A stretch of DNA of 64,000 bases from Chitinophagales bacterium. GTDB lineage: Bacteria > Bacteroidota > Bacteroidia > Chitinophagales > LD1. Each line of letters opens with the position of its first letter. The stretch's first letter is position 1. The DNA is taken from the NCBI GenBank assembly GCA_019638515.1, contig JAHBTS010000003.1:400540-464539 (forward strand), given 5' to 3'. Of this stretch, positions 1 to 9,657 are shown piece after piece. Under the pieces are notes generated by a model that was not told the DNA's origin, did no database searches, and was given only the letters and a program-made list of their open reading frames with translations. The position numbers and the translations under genes were made by a program.

Positions 1-352
1 CAACTTTATTCTGCAACCTACCGGAGCGGGTTACTACGCTTGTAAAATCTGGAATAAAAATTTCCCATTGTGCAGCAGTACTTCCCAGTTGTTCTTCTTT
101 ACTTCGGTAGAAAATACTTCGGTTCCTGCATTGGTAAATGTTTACCCAAATCCTTTCGATAACTTTATTATTGTTGAAGGTATTGCAACACCTAAAAACC
201 AACTTTCAATAAAAAATATTGAAGGAAAAATTTTACTGCAGCAGTCTTTTGAAAACCAACAAACTATTGCCACACCGCACTTACCGAAAGGGGTTTACTT
301 TATTGAAATTACTACCGAAAACGGTACAACAATCAAAAAAATAATAAAGTAA
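1..352 (+). CDS. C-terminal end of a T9SS-secreted protein (5' end outside window)
   Basis: The reading frame is open from the first full codon at position 2, so this is the 3' end of a larger gene that begins before the window. The last ~80 residues form a T9SS type A sorting domain: VYPNPFDN at the start, a beta-rich middle, KGVYFIEI, and a basic end TIKKIIK just before the stop. Such domains direct export across the outer membrane and are removed at the surface. A tract ending NTSVPALVNV precedes the domain, but too little is visible to name the passenger. A TTG at 68 could be mistaken for a start; it is internal. Confidence 0.85.
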   Translation, partial: NFILQPTGAGYYACKIWNKNFPLCSSTSQLFFFTSVENTSVPALVNVYPNPFDNFIIVEGIATPKNQLSIKNIEGKILLQQSFENQQTIATPHLPKGVYFIEITTENGTTIKKIIK

Positions 353-530
353 GATACTGCGCTCGCAACACACTTAGAGAGCAATATACATTAGGGGGGT
401 AAAGCATAAAATGCTTAACTATCTAAAAATTGCCTGTATAAAAGCGCAATACATATTTTTATTTGTACCTTCCTGCGCAGCCAGCCATGCTTGACTTCGG
501 CTCTCATTTCTTCGCTTAAAATTTTTGGAT

Positions 531-3305
531 ATGAACTACTCAAAGGCAACCAAAGAAATTTCTGTGCAAGGCAAGAATTATTCTTATAGTTCGCTCAACG
601 ATTTGAATGGAAAAAAAACTGACCATCTGCCATTCAGCATTCGCATTTTATTAGAAAATGTATTGCGCAATTACGATGGATTCAGCATTACCGATGAACA
701 CATTGATACGCTCCTACATTGGACACCTCAAGCGGTAGATAAGGATATTCCCTTTATGCCGGCTCGTATTCTTATGCAAGATTTCACGGGCGTTCCGGCT
801 GTTGTAGATATGGCATCGCTCCGCGCAGAATTTGTGCGCCACGGAAAGGATGGGCAAAAAATCAATCCCGCCATTCCGGTGGATTTGGTGATAGACCATT
901 CCGTGCAAGTAGATTATTACGGCACCGATTATTCGTACAATAAAAACGTAGAACTGGAATTTGAACGCAATAAAGAGCGATACGAATTGCTCAAATGGGC
1001 ACAAAAAGGATTGAGCAACTTCACCGTAGTGCCTCCGGGCATGGGCATTTGCCACCAAGTAAACTTGGAGTACTTGGCAAAAGGCATCACCGAGCGCCAT
1101 GGCTGGTTGTTTCCTGATACCTTGGTTGGCACCGACTCGCACACACCGATGGTAAACGGCATAGGTGTGATTGCTTGGGGTGTTGGCGGCATCGAAGCCG
1201 AAGCAGCCATGTTGGGGCAACCCATTTTCTTCACTTGTCCTGAAGTGGTGGGACTCAAACTTACCGGAAAAATTCCCGATCACTGCACAGCTACAGATAT
1301 GGTTCTCACCATTACCCGACTATTGCGCAACACAGGTGTGGTTGGCAAATTCGTTGAAGTATTTGGCGATGGATTGGATAACCTTACAGTTACTGATCGC
1401 GCAACCATTGCCAATATGTCTCCCGAGTTTGGATGCACCGTTACTTATTTCCCCATCGATAATCGCACTTTGGAGTATATGCGATCCACCAACCGCTCCG
1501 AGGCACAAATTCAATTGGTAGAAGCTTACTGCAAAGAAAATATGCTGTGGCGCACAGGTAAAGAAAACATCCAATACTCAACCGTGGTGGAGCTGGACTT
1601 GAACTCGTTGGAACCAACCGTGAGCGGCCCAAAACGACCACAGGATAAAATCTTTGTAAAAGATTTGGGCAATACATTTAAAGAAGTATTGAAAAAAGAA
1701 TTCAGCCGCGATTATCAACCCAAGGAGGAACGTTCGGAATCGGCATGGCTCAAAGAAGGCGGTTCAGGTACCGAATTTATATTTGGAAAAGTACCCTTGC
1801 ATGGCGAAGCGCAATCGGAAGTAGTTGTGGATGATAAACACCACTCCGTGCGCATAAAACAAGCCAACAAGGAATATGTACTCAGCGATGGAAGCATTGT
1901 AATTGCAGCTATTACCAGTTGCACCAATACTTCTAACCCTGCCGTGATGGTGGGTGCAGGATTGCTCGCACGCAATGCCATCGAAAAAGGATTGCGTACC
2001 AAATCATGGGTAAAAACTTCACTGGCTCCGGGCTCCAAAGTGGTAACAAAATACTTGGAACGTTCGGGATTGAATACCGATTTGGAAGCACTGCGATTTC
2101 ATACCGTGGGCTATGGTTGCACCTCATGCATCGGTAACTCAGGACCATTGCCTCCAGCCATAGCAATGGCAGTGGACAAAGGCGAGTTGGTTGTTGCTTC
2201 GGTACTCTCGGGCAATAGAAACTTCGAAGCTCGCGTGCATCCGCAAGTAAAAATGAACTTCTTGATGTCGCCCATGTTGGTAGTGGCGTATGCGCTTGCC
2301 GGACGTGTGGATTTGGATCTAATCAACGATCCCATTGATTATGACCCCAATGGTGAACCCGTGTATTTAAAAGATATTTGGCCAAGTCGTGAGGAAATAC
2401 AAAACACCATCAACGATTGCATGAAGCAAGGCGATTTTGAAGAAGTGTATGATGTAATCTTTGATGGCTCTACCGATTGGCAGCAATTGGAAGTTAACCT
2501 CGATCAAAATTTTGAATGGAATCCTTCTTCAACCTATATCAAAGAAGCGCCTTTCTTTGAAAACTTAAAAGCAACACCTGAGCCTTGTACCGATATCGCA
2601 GGAGCGCGTGTATTGCTCTATTTGGGCGATTCGGTTACTACCGATCACATTTCACCCGCAGGTTCGTTTAAAGAAAATTCAGCCGCAGGCAGTTACTTGA
2701 TTGCTCATGGAATTTCTAAAGAAGATTTTAACTCCTATGGCTCGCGTAGAGGAAACCATGAAGTAATGATGCGGGGCACATTTGCCAATGTGCGTATCAA
2801 AAATAAAATTGCCGATAAGGAAGGTGGCTATAGTCGCTATTTTCCAACCGATACAGTAAACACGGTGTTTGATGTAGCCATGCAATATCAAAAAGATAAA
2901 ACACCACTCATTATTTTGGCAGGAAAAGAATATGGCTCCGGTTCATCGCGCGACTGGGCTGCCAAAGGAACCTATTTATTAGGTGTGAAGGCGGTAATTG
3001 CTGAAAGTTTTGAACGCATACACCGTAGCAATTTGGTGGGCATGGGTGTGGCGCCTTTGGTATTCATCAATGGTCAAAATGCCGCAAGCCTCGGGTTGGA
3101 TGGCACCGAAGTATTTACCATCAGCGGACTGGAAAACAACCTTACGCCACACAAACTGTTGAATGTAAAAGCAGTGCATGCTTCGGGCAAAGAAATCAAC
3201 TTCCAAGTTGAGGCTAGATTGGATTCGGCTATCGAAATCGAATACTATAAAAACCAAGGTATTTTACAGTATGTCTTGCGCGATTATTTGAAGAAGCATA
3301 GCTAA
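531..3305 (+). CDS. acnA: Aconitate hydratase, AcnA/IRP type
   Basis: Aconitase interconverts citrate and isocitrate in the TCA cycle in the cytoplasm. The protein has 924 residues counted from ATG 531, close to the usual ~890-930 of the AcnA/IRP1 group. The three [4Fe-4S] cysteines are visible: Cys464 in ITSCTNTSNP, and Cys530 and Cys533 in GCTSCIGNSG. The swivel domain with GSGSSRDWAAKG lies near residues 810-820. The open frame also contains a TTG at 525, two codons upstream, but ATG 531 (MNYSKATKE) is the more likely start. The gene stands alone, with a hairpin terminator just after the stop. Identification is firm from conserved motifs and full length. Confidence 0.97.
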   Translation: MNYSKATKEISVQGKNYSYSSLNDLNGKKTDHLPFSIRILLENVLRNYDGFSITDEHIDTLLHWTPQAVDKDIPFMPARILMQDFTGVPAVVDMASLRAEFVRHGKDGQKINPAIPVDLVIDHSVQVDYYGTDYSYNKNVELEFERNKERYELLKWAQKGLSNFTVVPPGMGICHQVNLEYLAKGITERHGWLFPDTLVGTDSHTPMVNGIGVIAWGVGGIEAEAAMLGQPIFFTCPEVVGLKLTGKIPDHCTATDMVLTITRLLRNTGVVGKFVEVFGDGLDNLTVTDRATIANMSPEFGCTVTYFPIDNRTLEYMRSTNRSEAQIQLVEAYCKENMLWRTGKENIQYSTVVELDLNSLEPTVSGPKRPQDKIFVKDLGNTFKEVLKKEFSRDYQPKEERSESAWLKEGGSGTEFIFGKVPLHGEAQSEVVVDDKHHSVRIKQANKEYVLSDGSIVIAAITSCTNTSNPAVMVGAGLLARNAIEKGLRTKSWVKTSLAPGSKVVTKYLERSGLNTDLEALRFHTVGYGCTSCIGNSGPLPPAIAMAVDKGELVVASVLSGNRNFEARVHPQVKMNFLMSPMLVVAYALAGRVDLDLINDPIDYDPNGEPVYLKDIWPSREEIQNTINDCMKQGDFEEVYDVIFDGSTDWQQLEVNLDQNFEWNPSSTYIKEAPFFENLKATPEPCTDIAGARVLLYLGDSVTTDHISPAGSFKENSAAGSYLIAHGISKEDFNSYGSRRGNHEVMMRGTFANVRIKNKIADKEGGYSRYFPTDTVNTVFDVAMQYQKDKTPLIILAGKEYGSGSSRDWAAKGTYLLGVKAVIAESFERIHRSNLVGMGVAPLVFINGQNAASLGLDGTEVFTISGLENNLTPHKLLNVKAVHASGKEINFQVEARLDSAIEIEYYKNQGILQYVLRDYLKKHS

Positions 3306-3328
3306 AAACCCATAACACGCACCTACAA

Positions 3329-3363
3329 AAAGGGCTATGCAGTATATTACTGCACAGCCCTTT
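3329..3363. terminator. Bidirectional hairpin terminator between acnA and the facing lipoprotein gene
   Basis: Arms 3329-3344 and 3348-3363 pair over 16 bp with one mismatch around a 3-base loop. The hairpin is A-rich on the left and T-rich on the right, so it can terminate both convergent transcripts. Confidence 0.8.
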
Positions 3364-3409
3364 GTATTATTAATCTACTATGTAGAGTTTTCTTTTCTAC
3401 TTAACTCAA

Positions 3410-4786
3410 CTAATGTAGGCTATAGAACACATTGGTTGTGTACCAAGTGCCTCCTATATTAACACCCTTCCAATCGCCTGCTGCTGGAGATGAGAGATTG
3501 CCATCACCATTGGTATCGCCACCATGTGCATCATCCCTAAGTGAAGTAAAAACCGCAGTCGGGTCTATGGAAAAATTAGCAGTATATCCTGAAATTTCTT
3601 CACCACTGCCAGCAGGTATTTTAATAATTACATTTGGTCCAACACTAAACAACTGCCCTGAACCACCGGCTGCCAATCCTTGCAACAATACATAAGGTAC
3701 TTCATCTTCATTGTAAGGAACAGCTTTTCCTGCCAATCCACCTGAGTAAACATAAATACCATTGTATTTGTTGGTTTCACTTGGATTATCGGGGTTGTGG
3801 TAAATATTGCTTGGGTCTATGGAATAGAAGCTGTTAATGTAAATAGGAACAGCATTATCATAAAAAGCACAATTAGTGATAACACTTACTGATGGGTCCT
3901 TTGTGTCGCCACCATCAAATGCTGCCTGGTTAGGAGAGCCACTTCCATAAGTGTGTGCAAAGGTGCAGTGGTCAAAAGTAAAATCGTGAATATTGCCGGT
4001 TCCTACGTTTGCTACAACTACTTTGCCACCTTGCCCGCCACCATACAAAAACTTACAATACTGGAAACTCGAACCATGCTGATCTCCTCTCATGGTAATA
4101 TGCCCCCAATCGCCCTTACTGGCAGAAGTTGCAGTGCCATCGCCATTATTATCGCCACAATAAGAATCGTCTTTATATGAGGTAAAAATAATTGGGTTGC
4201 TTGCCGTTCCATTGGCAGTGGTTTTAGCATAAATTTCCATGCCGCAATTTCCATCTCTGAACTTAACAATTGCTCCGGCTTCTATTACTAAAGGAGCATT
4301 TACATCTACCCAAGTACGTACCATATATACTTTTCCTGCCTTCCAAGTAGTAGCTACTTTAATATCGCTATTAATATCTACGGTATCGCAAGAGCCACTA
4401 GTAGTACCACCGGGTGTTATGGTTACATCGCTACCATAAGCAGTACCGCTACTGTTAATAGCATACGCTCTAAGATGGTAAGTATACCCTTTTTGAAATG
4501 GAGCAATATCGGTAGAAAATATACCACTTCCGTTACCAATTGCTATTTTATTGGTAGAAGCATTGCCAACTTCGGGATTAGGGTCTAATCCAACTACTAC
4601 TCCGCGATCGGTAACAGCACTGCCACCTTCGCTGGAAACAGCACCTCCGCAAGTATAAGTAGAGTCGTTTACTTTTATCGGATTACTTGTTGTTACGGTT
4701 GCCAAAGGCGTAAGATTGTTTTCATCATTCTTGCAACCTGCTAAAATGGCGCAAGCCATTAGAGGAATAAATAAATACTTTTTCAT
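3410..4786 (-). CDS. Secreted lipoprotein with Fn3-like and beta-helix regions
   Basis: The protein has 458 residues. The N-terminus MKKYLFIPLMACAILAGC is a lipoprotein signal with lipobox LAGC, so Cys18 is probably lipidated. Residues ~30-125 resemble the Fn3-like domain common in Bacteroidota surface lipoproteins (YHLRAYAINSSGTAYG). The rest looks like a right-handed beta-helix (runs of VIEAGAIVKF, NPIIFTS, FQYCKFLYGGG) with two acidic modules of the form DD...GD-NGDG...GDW, which could bind calcium. The second module stops only about 20 residues after GDW, whereas the first continues into helix turns, so the C-terminus may be shortened. No T9SS domain is present. Function unknown; a surface binding role is inference. 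Confidence 0.75.
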   Translation of the reverse strand: MKKYLFIPLMACAILAGCKNDENNLTPLATVTTSNPIKVNDSTYTCGGAVSSEGGSAVTDRGVVVGLDPNPEVGNASTNKIAIGNGSGIFSTDIAPFQKGYTYHLRAYAINSSGTAYGSDVTITPGGTTSGSCDTVDINSDIKVATTWKAGKVYMVRTWVDVNAPLVIEAGAIVKFRDGNCGMEIYAKTTANGTASNPIIFTSYKDDSYCGDNNGDGTATSASKGDWGHITMRGDQHGSSFQYCKFLYGGGQGGKVVVANVGTGNIHDFTFDHCTFAHTYGSGSPNQAAFDGGDTKDPSVSVITNCAFYDNAVPIYINSFYSIDPSNIYHNPDNPSETNKYNGIYVYSGGLAGKAVPYNEDEVPYVLLQGLAAGGSGQLFSVGPNVIIKIPAGSGEEISGYTANFSIDPTAVFTSLRDDAHGGDTNGDGNLSSPAAGDWKGVNIGGTWYTTNVFYSLH

Positions 4787-4969
4787 GGCGATACGTTTAA
4801 GTGATTAAATTTTGTTTTATCTAAAAATCTTTAACACTGCAAAAGTGTATCGTTAAGAAAAATCATTCAATCACGTAAAAACATGATATTTTATAAAATG
4901 CAGTATCTACTTATGCTTCACTATAAAAAATCATGTAAAAAGTGGATATAAAACTCCCACCACAGTAAC

Positions 4970-4977
4970 TACTTTTG
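4970..4977 (+). promoter_or_regulatory. Putative -7 box TACTTTTG for the kinase-regulator operon
   Basis: Exact match to the Bacteroidota -7 consensus TAnnTTTG, ending 16 nt before the ATG at 4994. No convincing -33 TTG was seen. Confidence 0.45.
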
Positions 4978-4993
4978 GAATCCACTTAATGGC

Positions 4994-6946
4994 ATGAAAA
5001 AATATCTATTCTTCCTACTCCTTATCTGGAGCGCACAACGGCTCACTGCACAGCAGCAAGTTGCCGATAGTTTATTGCAAGTATTACCCGGCATAAAACA
5101 CGATACCGCCAAAGCCTGGCTACTACTGCGCATTGGCTATGCTCTACGCGATGTAAACATTAAGCAAGCATCTGAGTATATCAATGAAGGTTACGCCCTC
5201 AGCAAAAAAATAGCTTTTAAGAGAGGCATTTTAAAAGGCTCTGTAGAAAGAGCCGGTTTATTCCAAGCAGAAGGAAATGTGGACTCTGTATTTGCCTGCA
5301 ATAAAACCACACTCCTCCATGCTAAAGAATACAACGACACCATTTACATGGGCATTGCCTATGCTAATTTAGCTGAGTCGTACAACGATTTAAACGATAA
5401 GGAAAATGCACTTTCCACGGCATTAAAAGGGCTAGCCATTATTGAAAATTCTAACAACGATCTTTTAAAAGAAGACACCTACAACCTGCTACTAAGAATT
5501 TATGTAGGAAGAGAAGAATTCTCTAAAGCATTGGAATATGGAAATAAAGCACTGGAGTTATCGCACAAAATGAACTTGCCACAACGCCAAGCCCTTACTC
5601 TCATCAACATTGCAGAAATCTACACAGAAACCAAAGACTATAGCAAAGCCCTAGAATACAGTTTGCAATTTATTGCCATTTGCAAACAAATAGAGAACGA
5701 AAGATTTGAATCCTACGGCTACAGTACACTTGCCAAAATCTACCTCTTAACCAATAAGGTTGAACTTGCCAAAAGCAATGCCGAAAAGTGTATGATCTTG
5801 TCAAAAAAAATTGGTGATAAATCCAACGAAGCAACCGCTTTAAAAATTCTTTCCAACTGTTACCTACAAACCCAAAATTACACTTTGGCAAAAGAATATG
5901 CAGAAGCCGCATTGGCTATTAACCAAGCACAGCACGATAACGAAAACATTTTTGCCAACAAGCGAACACTTGCCAACATTGCATTTGCCACCGGAGACAC
6001 CAAAAAAGGAATTCAATTAGAGCAAGAATGTCAGCAATTTCAAACAACATACATTCAAGGAGTGCTTTCTAAGCAATCTTCAGAGCTAGAAAAAAAATAC
6101 GAAACACAAAAAAAAGAAGCACTCATTAATTTGCAACAAATACAACTACAACACAAAAACATTATCACCTACTTATTGGTAGGAGTTATAGCAGCCCTAC
6201 TGCTCACTTTGTGGCTATTCTTTCGCAACTACAAACAACGACAGCACTTACAACAAAAACGCATCTCCGAACTCGAAACAGAAAAAAAATTAGCTGCCAC
6301 CGAAGCTGTTCTAAAAGGTGAAGAACAAGAGCGCGGACGCTTAGCAAAAGACCTGCACGATGGCTTAGGCGGCATGCTTTCCGGAATAAAATTTTCTTTA
6401 AACGATATAAAGGAAAACCAAATACTCACGCCAAACAATGCACACGCATTTGAACACAGTATGCATTTGCTCGATAACTCTATTAAAGAAATGAGGCGCG
6501 TAGCACAAAACCTTATGCCCGAATCGCTCTTAAAATTTGGGTTAAACGATGCCCTTTCAGACTATTGCAACGAAATGAATGCTAAAGGTATGCTAAGGGT
6601 GGTTTACCAATCTTTCGGACTAAAGGAAGTAACTGTAGAACAAGCACTTTCGGTTTCTATTTATCGCATTACGCAAGAGTTGCTAAACAACATCGTTAAA
6701 CATGCCGAAGCCAGCAAAGTAATCGTACAAATTTCTATTGCCAACAACCAAATTCAACTTACCGTAGAAGATAATGGAAAAGGAATAAACCACCAGCAAT
6801 TAGAAACTGCGCCCGGTGTAGGTTGGAAGAGCATTCAATCGCGCGTGGCTTACCACAAAGGAACCATCACCCTGCAAACCGATGCCGGAAAAGGAACCTC
6901 CGTAGTAATTGATTTTCTACTGGAACAAGACAACCACCACTTCTAA
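4994..6946 (+). CDS. TPR-domain sensor histidine kinase, NarL-partner type (HisKA_3)
   Basis: This 650-residue kinase begins with a signal peptide (MKKYLFFLLLIWSAQRLTA). A periplasmic TPR solenoid covers roughly residues 40-335, followed by a short coiled coil, one membrane helix near 390-410 (ITYLLVGVIAALLLTLWLFF), a HisKA_3 dimerisation domain and a HATPase_c domain. The phospho-acceptor is His455 in LAKDLHDGLGGMLSG. The ATPase N-box is NNIVKHAEA and the G1 box VEDNGKGI. It lies 21 bp upstream of a LuxR-type response regulator and is almost certainly co-transcribed with it. Periplasmic TPRs suggest a protein or peptide ligand, but the signal cannot be read from sequence. Confidence 0.92.
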   Translation: MKKYLFFLLLIWSAQRLTAQQQVADSLLQVLPGIKHDTAKAWLLLRIGYALRDVNIKQASEYINEGYALSKKIAFKRGILKGSVERAGLFQAEGNVDSVFACNKTTLLHAKEYNDTIYMGIAYANLAESYNDLNDKENALSTALKGLAIIENSNNDLLKEDTYNLLLRIYVGREEFSKALEYGNKALELSHKMNLPQRQALTLINIAEIYTETKDYSKALEYSLQFIAICKQIENERFESYGYSTLAKIYLLTNKVELAKSNAEKCMILSKKIGDKSNEATALKILSNCYLQTQNYTLAKEYAEAALAINQAQHDNENIFANKRTLANIAFATGDTKKGIQLEQECQQFQTTYIQGVLSKQSSELEKKYETQKKEALINLQQIQLQHKNIITYLLVGVIAALLLTLWLFFRNYKQRQHLQQKRISELETEKKLAATEAVLKGEEQERGRLAKDLHDGLGGMLSGIKFSLNDIKENQILTPNNAHAFEHSMHLLDNSIKEMRRVAQNLMPESLLKFGLNDALSDYCNEMNAKGMLRVVYQSFGLKEVTVEQALSVSIYRITQELLNNIVKHAEASKVIVQISIANNQIQLTVEDNGKGINHQQLETAPGVGWKSIQSRVAYHKGTITLQTDAGKGTSVVIDFLLEQDNHHF

Positions 6947-6967
6947 ACTTCAATAAAACCAATAAAA

Positions 6968-7588
6968 ATGAAGGCTAAAGTTTTTGCAGTAGATGACCAC
7001 TTTATGGTAATAGAAGGCATAAAAACCATCCTCCAAAACGAACCCGATATTGAATGGATAGGGCACGCATTTAATGCCGAATCTTGCCTTGTTTTTTTAC
7101 GCCACCAGCAACCCGATATCCTTTTTATGGATATCAACCTGCCCGATAAAAGCGGTCTTGAGCTTTGCAAAGAAGTAGTACAAAAATATCCTGCCATTCA
7201 CATTATTGGGCTAAGCACTTTTAATCAACTAAGCTACATTTCTAAAATGATAGAAAGTGGCGCTGCGGGCTATTTGCTTAAGAATGCAGGCAAGCAAGAA
7301 ATTCTGCAAGCCATTGCTGCTGTTTTAAATGGTAAACAGTTCTTGAGCATAGAAGCCTCCGAGGCTGTAAAACGAAACAATACCAACGATGCGCTGCCTA
7401 CCTTAACACGCAAAGAAATAGAAGTACTTCAACTCATTGCCGAAGGTTGTACCAATGCCGAAATGGCAAAAAAACTCTTTGTAAGCGCTGCTACTATTGA
7501 CACGCACCGCAGGCATCTATTAGAAAAATTTCAAGCTAAAAATACGGCCGCACTTATTAAGCAAGCAGTACAATTAAAGTTCGTATAA
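6968..7588 (+). CDS. NarL/LuxR-family response regulator
   Basis: The 206-residue protein has a receiver domain (residues 1-~120) with the acidic pair DD at 9-10, phospho-acceptor Asp55 in FMDINLPDKSG, and a switch lysine in GYLLKNAG. A C-terminal LuxR/GerE helix-turn-helix follows (LTRKEIEVLQLIAEGCTNAEMAKKLFVS, ~140-200). It is the obvious partner of the HisKA_3 kinase immediately upstream. Targets are unknown; no matching operator could be assigned. Confidence 0.93.
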   Translation: MKAKVFAVDDHFMVIEGIKTILQNEPDIEWIGHAFNAESCLVFLRHQQPDILFMDINLPDKSGLELCKEVVQKYPAIHIIGLSTFNQLSYISKMIESGAAGYLLKNAGKQEILQAIAAVLNGKQFLSIEASEAVKRNNTNDALPTLTRKEIEVLQLIAEGCTNAEMAKKLFVSAATIDTHRRHLLEKFQAKNTAALIKQAVQLKFV

Positions 7589-7600
7589 CCCAGCACCTCT

Positions 7601-9652
7601 TTACTTTTCTATACATATTCTTACATCTACTACAACCATGCTGTTTTCAGTTGCCTTTATAGGATTTAAGTCTATTTCTGCTATCTCCGGAGCAATATGA
7701 ACTAAAGCTCCCACACGCATAATTACATCTATAAATTTTTCTTTATCCAAACCCTTTTTGCTTCTGTAACCTTCTATAAGAGCATAGCCTTTTAATGATG
7801 TTATCATACCCATTACTTCCTGCCTACTCATGGGTGCTAATGCCGAAGCTGTATCGTTTAGCAATTCAAGAAACACACCTCCCAAACCACATAATACCAC
7901 ATGCCCAAAGCCACCCTGCTTTACTGCTCCGCAATAAAGTTCTTCGCCTACTACCATTTCTTGAATCAATACACTTGTGGCATTCTTAATACGCATAAGT
8001 TGGTTAAAAGCCTCAACAGCTTGTGCCTCATTTTCAATGCCCAAAAGCACACCTCCCACCTCTGTTTTATGAATAGGACCAACCACTTTCATTACAACAG
8101 GAAATGCCATATTTTCCCTAATGGCGGCAATAGCTGCCGTAGAAGACACCTCTAACTGTCTTGCAGCAGTTATACCCGCTGCATCTAATAATTCGCGGCA
8201 CATTTCAGGTTTTAAAAAGCCTGCCGGAGCAGCGTTTACAATAGAGCGAACAGCTACAATATCCATTGCCGGCATCATTGCCCTTTCAAACTCATTTAAT
8301 GTTGTTTTATACACCTGTGCCAATGCTTTTCCAAGATTTACTTCATCTGGAAAATTCACCCTTCCTTTCGATAAAAAATGTTTGATTTCCTTAGCTGCAT
8401 TCATAAGCGAAGGCAATACCGGAAAAATAGGTTTGGTGCAAGAATTTATTTTGGCATCCAACACTTCATACACATCTTTTACATTAAACAAGCCGGGGCT
8501 GCCAAACACCACTACCATTCCGTCTATTGCATGATGGTGTTCACAAAAATCAATTATGGTACCCAGTTGTGCTGCCGTGCCGGTGGCCAAAAAATCTATT
8601 GGATTACCAACCGAAGAACCCGGATTTAGTTTGCCAAGCAACTCTCTAGTATCATTGGCACTTAATGGTGGCACATTCATTCCGTTAGATGTAAGCGCAT
8701 CGGTAAGCATTACTGCCGAACCTCCGGCATGTGTAATAATGGCAATGTTCTTCCCTTTTAACTCTTTGGTTTGAAAAACGCTGGCAACCGCAATCAATTC
8801 ATCGCGGCTGCTGCAATATACTATACCACACTTCTTAAACAAAGCTCTAATTACCGTATCGGAAGTAGCCAAAGCTCCGGTATGCGAAGATGCCGCGCGC
8901 CCACCAGCTTCGGAATAACCCGACTTAATTGCTGCTATGCGGCAACCCTTTTGCCGAAGCGAAGTTGCGTGCTTAATAAACTTAAACGGATTCTTTATAT
9001 GCTCTAAATATAACAGTTTTATTGCGGGGCTTTTTCCGTGAATAAATGTGGTATCCATATACTCCAGAATTTCTTCTACGCCCGTTTGCGATGCATTGCC
9101 AATAGAATATACGTTTGAAAACTTTAAGCCCGTTAACAATGCCGATTCCATAATAAAAACGGCAGTAGCTCCGGAACTCGAAACCAATTCACAGCCCAAT
9201 GTGTGATACTGCGGCACAGGTGTGGTAAATACACCTTTATAGGTTTCATTTATTACACCAATACAATTAGGGCCAATGAGTGTTGCCCCTGCGCTGTTTA
9301 CCATTGCTACCAATTGCTTTTCTATGGCAGCACCTTCGCTGCCTGCTTCGGAAAAACCTGCCGAATACACAATAAAAGCCCTAGCTTTTTTGGCTATGAG
9401 TTGCGCTACTGCATCTACACATTGGTTGGCGGGAATGGCTATAATTGCCAAATCTATATCCGGTAAATCTTCGATAGCAGAAACATACTGTATGCCTTCT
9501 ATTTGTATATGCTTTTTGTTTACCGCATACAGTGTGCCGCTAAACTTTCCCTCCAATAAATTTTGAAGCACTTTGCCTCCCGGCTTGGCAATATTCTCCG
9601 ATGCGCCAATTACGGCAATGCGCTTGGGTGCAATAAACTGTGGCGTAATCAT
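7601..9652 (-). CDS. Acetate-CoA ligase (ADP-forming), alpha-beta fusion
   Basis: This cytoplasmic enzyme converts acetyl-CoA (or another acyl-CoA) plus ADP and phosphate to the acid, CoA and ATP. The 683-residue chain carries the CoA-binding and ligase-like alpha part (IAVIGASENIAKPGGKVLQ at 12-30) followed by the ATP-grasp beta part (FPVVMKVVGPIHKTEVGGV near 530-550). The phosphorylated histidine is His257 in AASSHTGALA. Alpha-beta fusion is common in bacteria and in some archaea. Its start lies 5 bp after the stop of the beta-eliminating lyase gene, so the two are one transcript. The exact acyl preference (acetate, propionate, aryl acids) cannot be settled from sequence. Confidence 0.9.
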   Translation of the reverse strand: MITPQFIAPKRIAVIGASENIAKPGGKVLQNLLEGKFSGTLYAVNKKHIQIEGIQYVSAIEDLPDIDLAIIAIPANQCVDAVAQLIAKKARAFIVYSAGFSEAGSEGAAIEKQLVAMVNSAGATLIGPNCIGVINETYKGVFTTPVPQYHTLGCELVSSSGATAVFIMESALLTGLKFSNVYSIGNASQTGVEEILEYMDTTFIHGKSPAIKLLYLEHIKNPFKFIKHATSLRQKGCRIAAIKSGYSEAGGRAASSHTGALATSDTVIRALFKKCGIVYCSSRDELIAVASVFQTKELKGKNIAIITHAGGSAVMLTDALTSNGMNVPPLSANDTRELLGKLNPGSSVGNPIDFLATGTAAQLGTIIDFCEHHHAIDGMVVVFGSPGLFNVKDVYEVLDAKINSCTKPIFPVLPSLMNAAKEIKHFLSKGRVNFPDEVNLGKALAQVYKTTLNEFERAMMPAMDIVAVRSIVNAAPAGFLKPEMCRELLDAAGITAARQLEVSSTAAIAAIRENMAFPVVMKVVGPIHKTEVGGVLLGIENEAQAVEAFNQLMRIKNATSVLIQEMVVGEELYCGAVKQGGFGHVVLCGLGGVFLELLNDTASALAPMSRQEVMGMITSLKGYALIEGYRSKKGLDKEKFIDVIMRVGALVHIAPEIAEIDLNPIKATENSMVVVDVRICIEK

Positions 9653-9657
9653 GCTTC

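Noticed and set aside
460..475. TACCTTCC/TTTATTTG before acnA as a promoter
   Set aside because: Neither matches TAnnTTTG well enough and no -33 box is at the right distance.
714..1283. Antisense frame of 189 codons inside acnA
   Set aside because: Shadow of a strongly conserved gene; no motif and no room for a promoter.
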